This document shows positions 1 through 7,672 of a stretch of 64,000 bases of DNA, piece by piece (positions within the stretch are counted from its first letter, which is position 1; each line of letters opens with the position of its first letter). Location of the stretch: positions 186,163 to 250,162 of the forward strand of contig NZ_JACAKB010000003.1 in assembly GCF_030326305.1 (NCBI RefSeq). The letters are read 5' to 3'. The notes under the pieces were generated by a model. It saw only the letters and a list, made by a program, of their open reading frames with translations, had not been told where the DNA came from and made no database searches. The position numbers and the translations under genes were made by a program. This stretch comes from Myroides odoratimimus (GTDB taxonomy: Bacteria; Bacteroidota; Bacteroidia; Flavobacteriales; Flavobacteriaceae).

Positions 1-128
1 TTGTTCTGGAATGAGTTTACCTGAAATGAGCTAGCATCTATCTTACCAGTCCCCGTAAAGTTATAATATTTACAGCTAGTAAAAAATAAAGATATGAATA
101 TTAGTGCAAATAATTGTTTGATTCTCAT
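1..128 (-). CDS. lptE: LptE-family LPS-assembly lipoprotein, N-terminal part
   Basis: Only the first 42 codons lie in the window; the gene runs off the left edge. The start has a lipoprotein signal (MRIKQLFALIFISLFFTSC) with a lipobox ending at Cys19, followed by KYYNFTGTG, which resembles the CGYYSFTGxS opening of Bacteroidota LptE. LptE is the outer-membrane lipoprotein that plugs and supports LptD in lipopolysaccharide delivery to the cell surface. The ATG comes two bases after the stop of the sigma-54-type regulator, so the two are almost certainly co-transcribed with miaB; this order is common in flavobacteria. The call rests on a short N-terminus plus gene order, hence moderate confidence. 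Confidence 0.72.
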   Translation of the reverse strand, partial: MRIKQLFALIFISLFFTSCKYYNFTGTGKIDASSFQVNSFQN

Positions 129-130
129 GT

Positions 131-1420
131 CTATAAGTCGTATTGTTTTATTTTTCTATACAATGTTCTCTCCGAGATGTTTAGTTCTTTGGCAGCAGCC
201 TTTCTCTTGCCATTATGTCTCTCTAGTGCCAGTTTGATTAGCTTTATCTCTTGATTTGCTAAGTTTAGAGGTTCATCATCTACGGTCTCTGCTTCTAGGT
301 AGTTAGACGTATCTTCATCGTCATCTACAGTCTCGTGAAAACCTAGATTAGCACTAGGAGATACCGGAGTATCCATAGCGATGATGTCTAGATTAGTACT
401 AGGAGGAGCCATCAGTTCTGGTAGCTCAGCCTTCTTGGTACCATAGATTTTTTGGATAAGAGATTTGTTGGTTTCGGATACTGTCCCTTTATCGTGTTGC
501 AGTAGCTCTAGTGTCAGCTTCTTTAGATCAGTTAGGTCACTCTTCATGTCGAATAAGACCTTGTACAATATTTCTCGTTCATTGCTGAAGTCAGACTCTG
601 CCTTAGGGCCATTCACGATAGAAGGTAACTGTCTGTCATGGTTAGGTAAATAACCCTGAAGTACAGGTAGTGAAATATCTCTATTGGTCTCTAATACCGA
701 TATCTGCTCTGCTACGTTTCTTAACTGACGGATATTACCATTCCAGCTATAGCGCATAAGGTATGCAGCTGCAGCAGGCTCTAGTTTTATCGGAGGCATC
801 TTATACTTATGTGAGAAGTCAGAAGCAAACTTTCTGAACAGTAGGTGGATATCTTCACCTCTCTCGCGTAGAGGAGGTAAGGTGATCTCTACTGTACTCA
901 GTCTGTAGTATAGGTCTTCTCTAAACTTGCCTTTATGGATAGCATCCATCATATTGACATTAGTCGCTGCGATGATGCGTATATCTGTTTTTTGGACTTT
1001 AGAAGAACCTACTTTTATAAATTCTCCATTCTCTAACACACGCAATAGTCTTACCTGAGTAGTCAGAGGTAGTTCTCCCACTTCATCTAAGAAGATTGTA
1101 CCGCCATTTGCCTCTTCGAAGTAACCTTCACGAGTGCCTATAGCACCCGTAAAAGCCCCTTTTTCGTGTCCGAATAATTCACTGTCTATCGTCCCTTCAG
1201 GGATAGCACCACAGTTCACCGCGATGAACTTACCGTGCTTTCGATGAGACATAGAATGTATAATCTTAGGAATACTTTCTTTACCCACACCACTCTCTCC
1301 AGTGACTAAGACTGAGATATCAGTAGGAGCTACTTGTATAGCTTTTTCCAATGCACGGTTTAGTTTGACATCGTTACCGATAATTTCGAAGCGTTGTTTT
1401 ATGACTTGAAGGTTTTCCAT
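131..1420 (-). CDS. Sigma-54-interacting AAA+ transcriptional regulator (Fis-type HTH)
   Basis: A 429-residue bacterial enhancer-binding protein. It has Walker A GESGVGKE (residues 41-48), the GAFTGA loop that contacts sigma-54 (88-93), Walker B GGTIFLDEVGE (106-116), and a C-terminal Fis-type helix-turn-helix (about 395-429, ending KAAAKELNISERTLYRKIKQYDL-like). The AAA+ domain starts about 15 residues from the N-terminus, so there is no receiver, GAF or PAS domain. The stretch of about 270-395 between AAA+ and HTH is acidic and looks unstructured. It lies 26 bases after miaB and directly before lptE, so it is probably read from the miaB promoter. Activity must be controlled by something other than an attached input domain. 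Targets cannot be read from the sequence. Confidence 0.93.
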   Translation of the reverse strand: MENLQVIKQRFEIIGNDVKLNRALEKAIQVAPTDISVLVTGESGVGKESIPKIIHSMSHRKHGKFIAVNCGAIPEGTIDSELFGHEKGAFTGAIGTREGYFEEANGGTIFLDEVGELPLTTQVRLLRVLENGEFIKVGSSKVQKTDIRIIAATNVNMMDAIHKGKFREDLYYRLSTVEITLPPLRERGEDIHLLFRKFASDFSHKYKMPPIKLEPAAAAYLMRYSWNGNIRQLRNVAEQISVLETNRDISLPVLQGYLPNHDRQLPSIVNGPKAESDFSNEREILYKVLFDMKSDLTDLKKLTLELLQHDKGTVSETNKSLIQKIYGTKKAELPELMAPPSTNLDIIAMDTPVSPSANLGFHETVDDDEDTSNYLEAETVDDEPLNLANQEIKLIKLALERHNGKRKAAAKELNISERTLYRKIKQYDL

Positions 1421-1446
1421 TCTTATATTTTAAATATTGCTATTTA

Positions 1447-2895
1447 TTATCCTTGCATAGGAGAGTATCCTACCGCCTTACCGATTAATGTAGCAGAAGT
1501 ACAGTCAGCGATCTCTACCATCACGAAGTCTCCTACGTTATAGTGTTCCTTAGGGAATACTACTGTAGTGTTCTGAGAGTTACGCCCAGACCACTCGTCT
1601 TCATTACGCTTAGACGTTTTCTCGATAAGTACTTCTACCGTTTGACCTACGAAGCGTTTTGTACGCTCAAGGCTGATTTTATTTTGTACAGCGATGATCT
1701 CTGTAAGACGACGTTTTTTAACCTCTTCTGGTACATCATCCTCTAACTTACGAGCAGCTAATGTACCTGGTCTCTCAGAGTAGGCGAACATAAATCCGAA
1801 GTCATATCTCACGTGTTCCATTAGTGATAATGTATCCTGGTGATCCTCTTCAGTCTCTGTAGGGAATCCTGTGATCATATCTTGTGATAACGAGATATCA
1901 GGTATCAGTGCATAGATCTTATCTACTAGCTCGATGTATTCTTCTCTAGTGTGCTGACGGTTCATCTCCTGTAAGATACGTGTACTTCCAGACTGTACTG
2001 GTAGGTGGATATACTTACAGATATTCTCGTGTCTAGCGATAGCCTCTATCACCTCGATATGCATATCTTGAGGGTTAGAAGTAGAGAAACGGAAACGCAT
2101 CTTAGGGAATGTAGTAGCACACTGGTCTAATAGCTGAGCGAAATCTACAGCTGTCGCTTTCTGCATATCGCTAGCTTTATCGAAGTCTTTTTTAAGACCT
2201 CCACCATACCATAGGTAGCTATCTACGTTCTGACCTAGTAACGTGATTTCTTTAAACCCTCTTTGTTGTAAGTCTGTGATTTCTTCTATGATACTCTGTG
2301 GATCACGGCTACGCTCACGACCTCTAGTGAATGGTACCACGCAGAATGTACACATATTATCACATCCTCTAGTGATAGATACGAATGCTGTCACCCCATT
2401 ACTCTGTAGACGCACTGGAGAGATATCACCATAAGTCTCATCTTTAGATAAGATCACGTTGATTGCATCTCTACCTTCTTCTACGTCTTTAAGTAAGTTA
2501 GGAAGATCTTTATAAGCATCAGGACCTACTACCATGTCCACGATTTTTTCTTCTTCTAAGAATTTTGCTTTAAGACGCTCAGCCATACATCCTAGAACAC
2601 CTACCTTCATACCAGGGTTCTTTCTTTTTACTTGGTTGTATTGGTCTAAACGTTTGCGAACAGTTTGTTCTGCTTTATCTCTGATCGAACAAGTGTTTAC
2701 TAACACTAAGTCTGCTTCTTCTAAGTTGTCTGTTGTATTATACCCTTCGTTAGATAGGATAGATGCTACAATCTCACTGTCAGAGAAATTCATTTGACAA
2801 CCGTAGCTTTCGATGAATAGCTTCTTCTTGTTGTCTTGTTTTTGTTCTAAATGTAAGCTTGTACCTTGTTTATTTTCGTCAATTACCTTTTCCAT
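1447..2895 (-). CDS. miaB: tRNA-2-methylthio-N6-dimethylallyladenosine synthase MiaB
   Basis: A radical-SAM methylthiotransferase of 482 residues that adds the 2-methylthio group to i6A37 in tRNAs reading UNN codons. The N-terminal domain carries the three cysteines of the auxiliary 4Fe-4S cluster (C33, C69, C103). The radical-SAM motif RGCDNMCTFC supplies C178, C182 and C185. A C-terminal TRAM domain ends at about residue 475 (VEIADCTSATLIGKAVGY). The first 24 residues form a polar extension before the usual start of the UPF0004 domain. It is the first gene of a minus-strand operon with the sigma-54-type regulator and lptE, behind a good Bacteroidota promoter (2928-2957). Confidence 0.97.
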   Translation of the reverse strand: MEKVIDENKQGTSLHLEQKQDNKKKLFIESYGCQMNFSDSEIVASILSNEGYNTTDNLEEADLVLVNTCSIRDKAEQTVRKRLDQYNQVKRKNPGMKVGVLGCMAERLKAKFLEEEKIVDMVVGPDAYKDLPNLLKDVEEGRDAINVILSKDETYGDISPVRLQSNGVTAFVSITRGCDNMCTFCVVPFTRGRERSRDPQSIIEEITDLQQRGFKEITLLGQNVDSYLWYGGGLKKDFDKASDMQKATAVDFAQLLDQCATTFPKMRFRFSTSNPQDMHIEVIEAIARHENICKYIHLPVQSGSTRILQEMNRQHTREEYIELVDKIYALIPDISLSQDMITGFPTETEEDHQDTLSLMEHVRYDFGFMFAYSERPGTLAARKLEDDVPEEVKKRRLTEIIAVQNKISLERTKRFVGQTVEVLIEKTSKRNEDEWSGRNSQNTTVVFPKEHYNVGDFVMVEIADCTSATLIGKAVGYSPMQG

Positions 2896-2927
2896 AAGAT
2901 ACTTTAAGGATGTTTTACTTTAAGGGA

Positions 2928-2957
2928 CAAAGATACTTTTTTTTGTCTAACTGACAA
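2928..2957 (-). promoter_or_regulatory. Promoter of the miaB operon
   Basis: On the minus strand a TTG (2957-2955) is followed after exactly 19 bases by TATCTTTG (2935-2928), matching the Bacteroidota housekeeping promoter (-33 TTG, -7 TAnnTTTG). The -7 box ends about 32 bases before the miaB ATG. The strand, spacing and position fit; transcription itself is inferred. Confidence 0.75.
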
Positions 2958-3162
2958 GATGACAGTGTTAGTTTTAAGGTTTTTTTGTAATCCATTTTAT
3001 TTAGTACCATAGCACATCTTTTTTGCTCATAATCTTTGAGTTGTAATCCTAAGCCGTTGAGCTGATTATTACAGAATGGACACTAATGAACAGATTTGGC
3101 GTTTATGGCTCTATAATCCCTTTTTGACCTCGTTTGCACTTTTATTTCGTATTTATTTTCTT

Positions 3163-3231
3163 GATATTCAGTGTTTAGTGTTGTTTTGGTTTATTTTCGT
3201 TCGGAAGTTGTTCGGAGATATTCAGTGTTTA
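3163..3231. repeat. 15-base direct repeat with a nested heptamer pair
   Basis: GATATTCAGTGTTTA occurs at 3163-3177 and again, unchanged, at 3217-3231. Just before the second copy, GTTCGGA occurs at 3199 and 3210, that is 11 bases apart. The repeat is not part of any gene. It lies upstream of the inverted-repeat cluster in the same gap. Confidence 0.8.
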
Positions 3232-3348
3232 CTTGGGATGAGAGGTCTTTTCTAAAAGCGTACCCTATCTCTACCCGAACCATCTACTATCAAAATAAAA
3301 TGAACCATTAGCTAGATTACGATAGTGATGTAGTGAATAGTGCGATAC

Positions 3349-3463
3349 ACTAGTCCAATAAATGAACTAGTGATAGGGTCCATTACTTGTCCCAAAAGTG
3401 GGACACTATAGGTGGTCAGGACTTGTCCCACTTTCGGGACAAGTCCTGGACTAGTAGTGGGAC
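3349..3463. repeat. Nested inverted repeats built from GTCCC/GGGAC words
   Basis: The core is a perfect 13-base inverted repeat, CAGGACTTGTCCC (3417-3429) and its complement (3436-3448), with the six-base loop ACTTTC. A smaller one, TGTCCC/GGGACA, sits at 3388-3393 and 3400-3405. An outer pair ACTAGTCC (3349-3356) / GGACTAGT (3448-3455) encloses both. GTCC starts at 3353, 3378, 3389, 3425 and 3443, and GGAC at 3401, 3419, 3437, 3448 and 3460, with steps of 11, 12 and 18 recurring. There is no T-run, so it is not an intrinsic terminator, and it lies between divergent genes. Confidence 0.85.
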
Positions 3464-3844
3464 ACATATATAAAACTATAAACATTAAACAAAAACATAT
3501 AAATAAAAAGTGATTTTTAAAAAATGGAATTTGTTTGGTTGTTAAACAGAACATTTACTATTGACTTTTTTACTTCTAAAGGTTTAGAAAACTTTAAGCA
3601 TTGTGCGAAATAAAAGGGGTGTAAAAGTATTGATAGAGGTAAAAATTAAAAAATTTAGAGAATTGTTATTAAATTGTGTAATTTCTTGATTTTGTTTGTA
3701 AAAAAAATCAATATATCGGTTTATTACTAGAATGTTGGTTTATTTTACGAATAACTAGGTAATTATTACAATTTTTATATGCTGGCATATTAGTTAAAAG
3801 AAGCATTAATAAGTAGTGGCACGGATATATTCAAAAAAATCATA

Positions 3845-3852
3845 TATTTTTG
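3845..3852 (+). promoter_or_regulatory. Putative -7 box of topA
   Basis: TATTTTTG matches TAnnTTTG and ends 19 bases before the topA ATG. No TTG is seen 19-21 bases upstream, so this is a half-match only. Confidence 0.45.
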
Positions 3853-3871
3853 CTTCACAAAATAATGAAGT

Positions 3872-6403
3872 ATGGCAAAGAATTTAGTGATTGTTGAGTC
3901 ACCTGCAAAGGCAAAAACCATTGAAAAATTTTTAGGACAGGATTATCAGGTAGAGTCTAGCTATGGACATATAGCGGATCTGCCTTCTAAAGAAATAGGA
4001 GTAGATGTAGAGAATAACTTTAAGCCTAAATATGAAGTATCGAGTGATAAGAAGGCGGTAGTTAAGAAGTTAAAGGATCTTGCGAAGAAAGCTGAAATGG
4101 TTTGGTTAGCATCCGATGAGGACCGCGAGGGAGAGGCTATTGCATGGCACTTAGCGGAAGAACTAAATTTAAAGAGTGAAAACACAAAGCGTATTGTATT
4201 CCACGAGATTACAAAAAATGCTATTTTAAAAGCGATAGACAACCCACGTCAGATAGACTATAATCTAGTGAATGCACAGCAGGCACGTCGTGTACTAGAT
4301 AGATTAGTAGGGTATGAGCTGTCTCCTGTACTGTGGAAAAAAGTAAAAGGAGGACTATCTGCTGGACGTGTACAGTCTGTGGCTGTACGTCTTATCGTAG
4401 AGAGAGAAAGAGAGATTAATGACTTTAAGGTAGAGTCATCTTACCATATATCAGCAGAGTTTAAGACTGCTGAAGGAAAAACATTAAAAGCTAAACTGCC
4501 TAAGAACTTTGCAACTGAGAAAGAAGCAAGAGACTTTTTAGCAGTTAATATCGGAGCGGCATACAGAGTAGCAGATTTAGAGACTAAACCTGCTAAGAAA
4601 TCACCTGCAGCTCCATTTACCACTTCTACACTACAACAGGAAGCGGCTAGAAAGCTTCACTACTCAGTAGGTCAGACGATGATGTTAGCACAGCGCTTAT
4701 ACGAGAGCGGACTGATCACGTATATGAGAACGGATAGTGTGAACTTATCTAAAGAGGCGATGAGTGCAGCAGCAGCTGAAATCACGAAGTCTTACGGAGC
4801 AGAATATTCTAAACCACGTACTTATACGACTAAGAGCAAGGGAGCCCAAGAGGCGCACGAGGCTATCCGTCCGACGAATATGGCGCTACACAGTGCTCCT
4901 GTAGATAGAGATCAGGCTCGTCTATATGATCTGATCTGGAAGCGTACTTTGGCATCTCAGATGAGTGATGCTCAGTTAGAGAGAACGAATGTGCGTATAG
5001 AAGCAAATAAGTTTAAAGAGTTATTTGTGGCTACGGGTGAGGTATTGCTTTTTGAAGGATTCTTAAAAGTGTACTTAGAAGGGCATGATGATGAGGATGA
5101 AGAAGTAGAAGGAATCTTACCAGCATTGAGAATAGGAGAAGGATTAGAACAAAATGCGTTAGTAGCTACTCAACGCTTTACTAAGCCTGCTGCTAGATAT
5201 ACAGAAGCGTCATTAGTGAAGAAACTAGAGGAGCTAGGTATCGGACGTCCGTCTACTTATGCACCTACTATCTCTACTATTATCGCTAGAACGTATGTGG
5301 AAAAAGGGGAGACAGAAGGAAAAGAGCGCAACTATAAGATGATGATGCTTAGAGGTGCTGAGCTAAAAGAGAAGGTACTTACAGAGAAGACTGGATCTGA
5401 TAAAGGGAAGCTAGTACCTACAGATATCGGTATGATCGTGAATGACTTCTTAGTGAAGAACTTTAAGACAATCTTAGATTATAACTTCACTGCTAAGGTA
5501 GAAGAGGACTTCGATGAGATAGCAGCTGGTAATGAGGATTGGGCTAAGATGATGAGAGAGTTCTACAATCACTTCCACCCAACAGTGAAAGATGTAGAAG
5601 AGAATGCAGAGCGCGAGTCTGGAGAGCGTATATTAGGTATTGATCCTAAGAGTGGACGTACAGTATTAGTTCGTTTAGCTAAGTTTGGCCCTGTGGCGCA
5701 GATCGGTAATCCTGAGGATGAAGAGAAGCAATATGCTAGCCTTACTGCTGAGCAGAACATCGGTACGATTACATTAGAAGAAGCATTAGCATTATTCTTA
5801 TTACCAAAGGTATTAGGAGAATATAAAGGAGAAGAAGTAGAAGTGAACAACGGTAGATTTGGTCCTTATGTAAGAGTAGGTAAGACATTTATCTCTCTGC
5901 CTAAAGGAGAAGAGCCTGCTGATGTGACGCTAGATAGAGCATTAGAATTAATCAAAGAGAAAGAGCAAGCAGATGCTCCTATCGCTACATACCAAGGATT
6001 GCCTGTACAGAAAGGGGTGGGACGCTTCGGACCATACTTAAAGTGGAATGGCATTTTTATCAATGTGAATAAGAAGTATAACTTCGACAATCTATCTCAA
6101 GCGGATATCAACGAACTAATCGAAGATAAGATCCAGAAAGAGAAGGATAAAGTAATTCACGATTGGGCAGAAGAGGGTATCCGAGTAGAGAAAGCAAGAT
6201 GGGGTCGTTCTGTAATCTTAAAAGGAAAAACGAAGATAGAGCTAAGTAAGGATGTGGATGCGGCAGCGTTATCTCTAGATGAGGTAAAGGCAATGATCGA
6301 AGCAAAGGCTCCTGCTAAAAAGACAGCTGCTAAGAAAACGACAGCCAAAAAAGCAACTACTACAGCTAAGAAAACGGCAACTAAGAAGACGACTAAAAAA
6401 TAA
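3872..6403 (+). CDS. topA: DNA topoisomerase I with lysine/alanine-rich tail
   Basis: A type IA topoisomerase of 843 residues that relaxes negative supercoils. The Toprim domain begins VESPAKAKTIEKFLG (residues 8-22) and holds DEDREGE (82-88). The catalytic tyrosine is Y284 in LITYMRTDSV with R286 behind it. The C-terminus has three or more GRFGPYV-type repeats (about 590-740) instead of four-cysteine zinc fingers, as is usual in this phylum. The last 33 residues (811-843) are repeats of AKKT/AKKA, a histone-H1-like basic tail likely to bind DNA or RNA nonspecifically. The next gene starts six bases after the stop, so the two form one transcript. Confidence 0.97.
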   Translation: MAKNLVIVESPAKAKTIEKFLGQDYQVESSYGHIADLPSKEIGVDVENNFKPKYEVSSDKKAVVKKLKDLAKKAEMVWLASDEDREGEAIAWHLAEELNLKSENTKRIVFHEITKNAILKAIDNPRQIDYNLVNAQQARRVLDRLVGYELSPVLWKKVKGGLSAGRVQSVAVRLIVEREREINDFKVESSYHISAEFKTAEGKTLKAKLPKNFATEKEARDFLAVNIGAAYRVADLETKPAKKSPAAPFTTSTLQQEAARKLHYSVGQTMMLAQRLYESGLITYMRTDSVNLSKEAMSAAAAEITKSYGAEYSKPRTYTTKSKGAQEAHEAIRPTNMALHSAPVDRDQARLYDLIWKRTLASQMSDAQLERTNVRIEANKFKELFVATGEVLLFEGFLKVYLEGHDDEDEEVEGILPALRIGEGLEQNALVATQRFTKPAARYTEASLVKKLEELGIGRPSTYAPTISTIIARTYVEKGETEGKERNYKMMMLRGAELKEKVLTEKTGSDKGKLVPTDIGMIVNDFLVKNFKTILDYNFTAKVEEDFDEIAAGNEDWAKMMREFYNHFHPTVKDVEENAERESGERILGIDPKSGRTVLVRLAKFGPVAQIGNPEDEEKQYASLTAEQNIGTITLEEALALFLLPKVLGEYKGEEVEVNNGRFGPYVRVGKTFISLPKGEEPADVTLDRALELIKEKEQADAPIATYQGLPVQKGVGRFGPYLKWNGIFINVNKKYNFDNLSQADINELIEDKIQKEKDKVIHDWAEEGIRVEKARWGRSVILKGKTKIELSKDVDAAALSLDEVKAMIEAKAPAKKTAAKKTTAKKATTTAKKTATKKTTKK

Positions 6404-6409
6404 GAAAGA

Positions 6410-7552
6410 ATGATCTACGAACTGCTAAGACCGATAAATAACGAATTAATCACTTATATAGATGGTTTACAGAGTCAGTGTATAGGGAAGAAAGTAACGT
6501 TCTTCTCTGGAGGTTCTTTTGAGAATGAAGGTCGGTATAATATCGCTATTATCGGAATAGGAGATAATCGAGGTAATGGTGCAGGTGTAAGTATAGTAGA
6601 TATCACTAAAATAAGAAAGGCTTGGTATTCGTTATATCCAGGTAACTGGGGAGTGAATATTATAGACTTAGGTGATGTAGTGGCTGGAGAGAGACTAGAG
6701 GATACATACTATTTAGTGAAGGCTCTAGTAGCAGACTTAGTAAAGCAAGGAGTAATTCCTGTATTCGTAGGGGGATCTCAGGATATGACCTATGCGATGT
6801 ATAGAGCGTATGATGTATTAGAGCAGTCAGTGAATCTTGTGTCTATAGATGCTAAGTTAGACTTATCTAAGACAGAGGGTGATGTAGCGAATAGTTATCT
6901 GACGCGTATTATATTAGAAGAACCTACGAATCTGTTTAACTTTTCTAATATCGGATATCAGACTTACTTCAATGCTCAGGAAGAAATAGACTTAATCGCT
7001 AGTTTATATTTCGAGGCGTATAGAGTAGGAGAGATATCTGGTAATATAAAATTAGCTGAGCCAGTACTTAGAGACGCAGATATCGTAAGTGTAGATATGA
7101 CTTCTGTTAAATCTGCTGATTCGGGCAATTTTGACTTCTTTAATCCGAATGGATTTGATGGAAGAGAGATATGTGCCTTAGCTAGATATAGTGGATTGAG
7201 TGATAGAGTTTCATCTTTTGGAATATTTAATTATAATAATAATAAAAATGAAACGTTATTAATAGCACAAATGCTTTGGTATTTTGTGGAAGGTGTTAAT
7301 TACAGATCGAATGAATACCCCTTTGTTAGCAAGGCTAGTTATATGAAGTATATCGTGCCGATAGAGGGATATGACGATTTGATATTCTATAAGAGTGATG
7401 TATCTGAACGCTGGTGGATAGAGGCTTCTATAGAAACGATGGATGCTGAGAGAAAAGTATTGTTGCCATGTAGTTATGAAGATTATGAGTTGGCTATTAG
7501 TCAAGTTATACCTGAAAGATGGTGGCGAACAATAAAAAAAAGTGTAGTATGA
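6410..7552 (+). CDS. Arginase/formimidoylglutamase-fold protein with degenerate metal site
   Basis: A 380-residue protein of the ureohydrolase fold, commonly annotated as formimidoylglutamase in this position next to topA. The three metal motifs can be aligned but are altered. GGDHS is GGSQD (121-125), so His becomes Q124. DAHxD is DAKLD (147-151), so His becomes K149. SxDxD is SVDMT (227-231), so the second Asp becomes T231. Three of the six expected Mn ligands are therefore missing, and binuclear hydrolysis of a guanidino or formimidoyl group is unlikely. It may be a structural or binding protein. It follows topA by six bases and is separated from gldK by an AT-rich hairpin. Confidence 0.82.
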   Translation: MIYELLRPINNELITYIDGLQSQCIGKKVTFFSGGSFENEGRYNIAIIGIGDNRGNGAGVSIVDITKIRKAWYSLYPGNWGVNIIDLGDVVAGERLEDTYYLVKALVADLVKQGVIPVFVGGSQDMTYAMYRAYDVLEQSVNLVSIDAKLDLSKTEGDVANSYLTRIILEEPTNLFNFSNIGYQTYFNAQEEIDLIASLYFEAYRVGEISGNIKLAEPVLRDADIVSVDMTSVKSADSGNFDFFNPNGFDGREICALARYSGLSDRVSSFGIFNYNNNKNETLLIAQMLWYFVEGVNYRSNEYPFVSKASYMKYIVPIEGYDDLIFYKSDVSERWWIEASIETMDAERKVLLPCSYEDYELAISQVIPERWWRTIKKSVV

Positions 7553-7596
7553 AAATTAATTTAACAAAAATAAATAATTAAGTTAAATTAATTTTT
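7552..7596 (+). terminator. AT-only hairpin before gldK, possible weak terminator
   Basis: AAAATTAATTTAAC (7552-7565) pairs perfectly with GTTAAATTAATTTT (7582-7595) around a 16-base loop, followed by T. The stem has only one G-C pair, so termination would be weak. The right arm touches the putative gldK -7 box. Confidence 0.4.
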
Positions 7597-7603
7597 AGCT
7601 TTG
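7596..7603 (+). promoter_or_regulatory. Putative -7 box of the gldKLMN operon
   Basis: TAGCTTTG matches TAnnTTTG, about 70 bases before the gldK ATG. No clear TTG lies 19-21 bases upstream. It would give the gldKLMN transcript its own start independent of topA. Confidence 0.5.
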
Positions 7604-7672
7604 TTTTGTGAAATAAAAAGAAAAAAAATTACTTGTAAGTATTTATAGTAGTACATAAAAACCTAAAATTAT

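Larger units (their letters stand above)
2958..3844. other. Long intergenic region between miaB and topA, no gene seen
   Basis: About 890 bases separate the miaB promoter from the topA promoter region. I see no convincing coding sequence or known RNA. The left half holds a 15-base direct repeat and a heptamer doubled at 11 bases; the middle (3349-3463) holds nested inverted repeats; the right part (3464-3844) is very AT-rich without further structure that I can name. A short minus-strand reading frame through 3312-3554 is explained by the repeats. Confidence 0.6.

Noticed and set aside
3312-3554. Minus-strand 80-residue reading frame
   Set aside because: It runs through the GTCCC/GGGAC inverted repeats, has no ribosome-binding site, and shows no protein-like composition.
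3817-3833. TGGCAC resembling a sigma-54 -24 element before topA
   Set aside because: The required TTGC at the -12 position is missing.
6108-6348. Two minus-strand reading frames over the end of topA
   Set aside because: Shadows of the topA coding strand caused by its repeated AAG/ACT codons.
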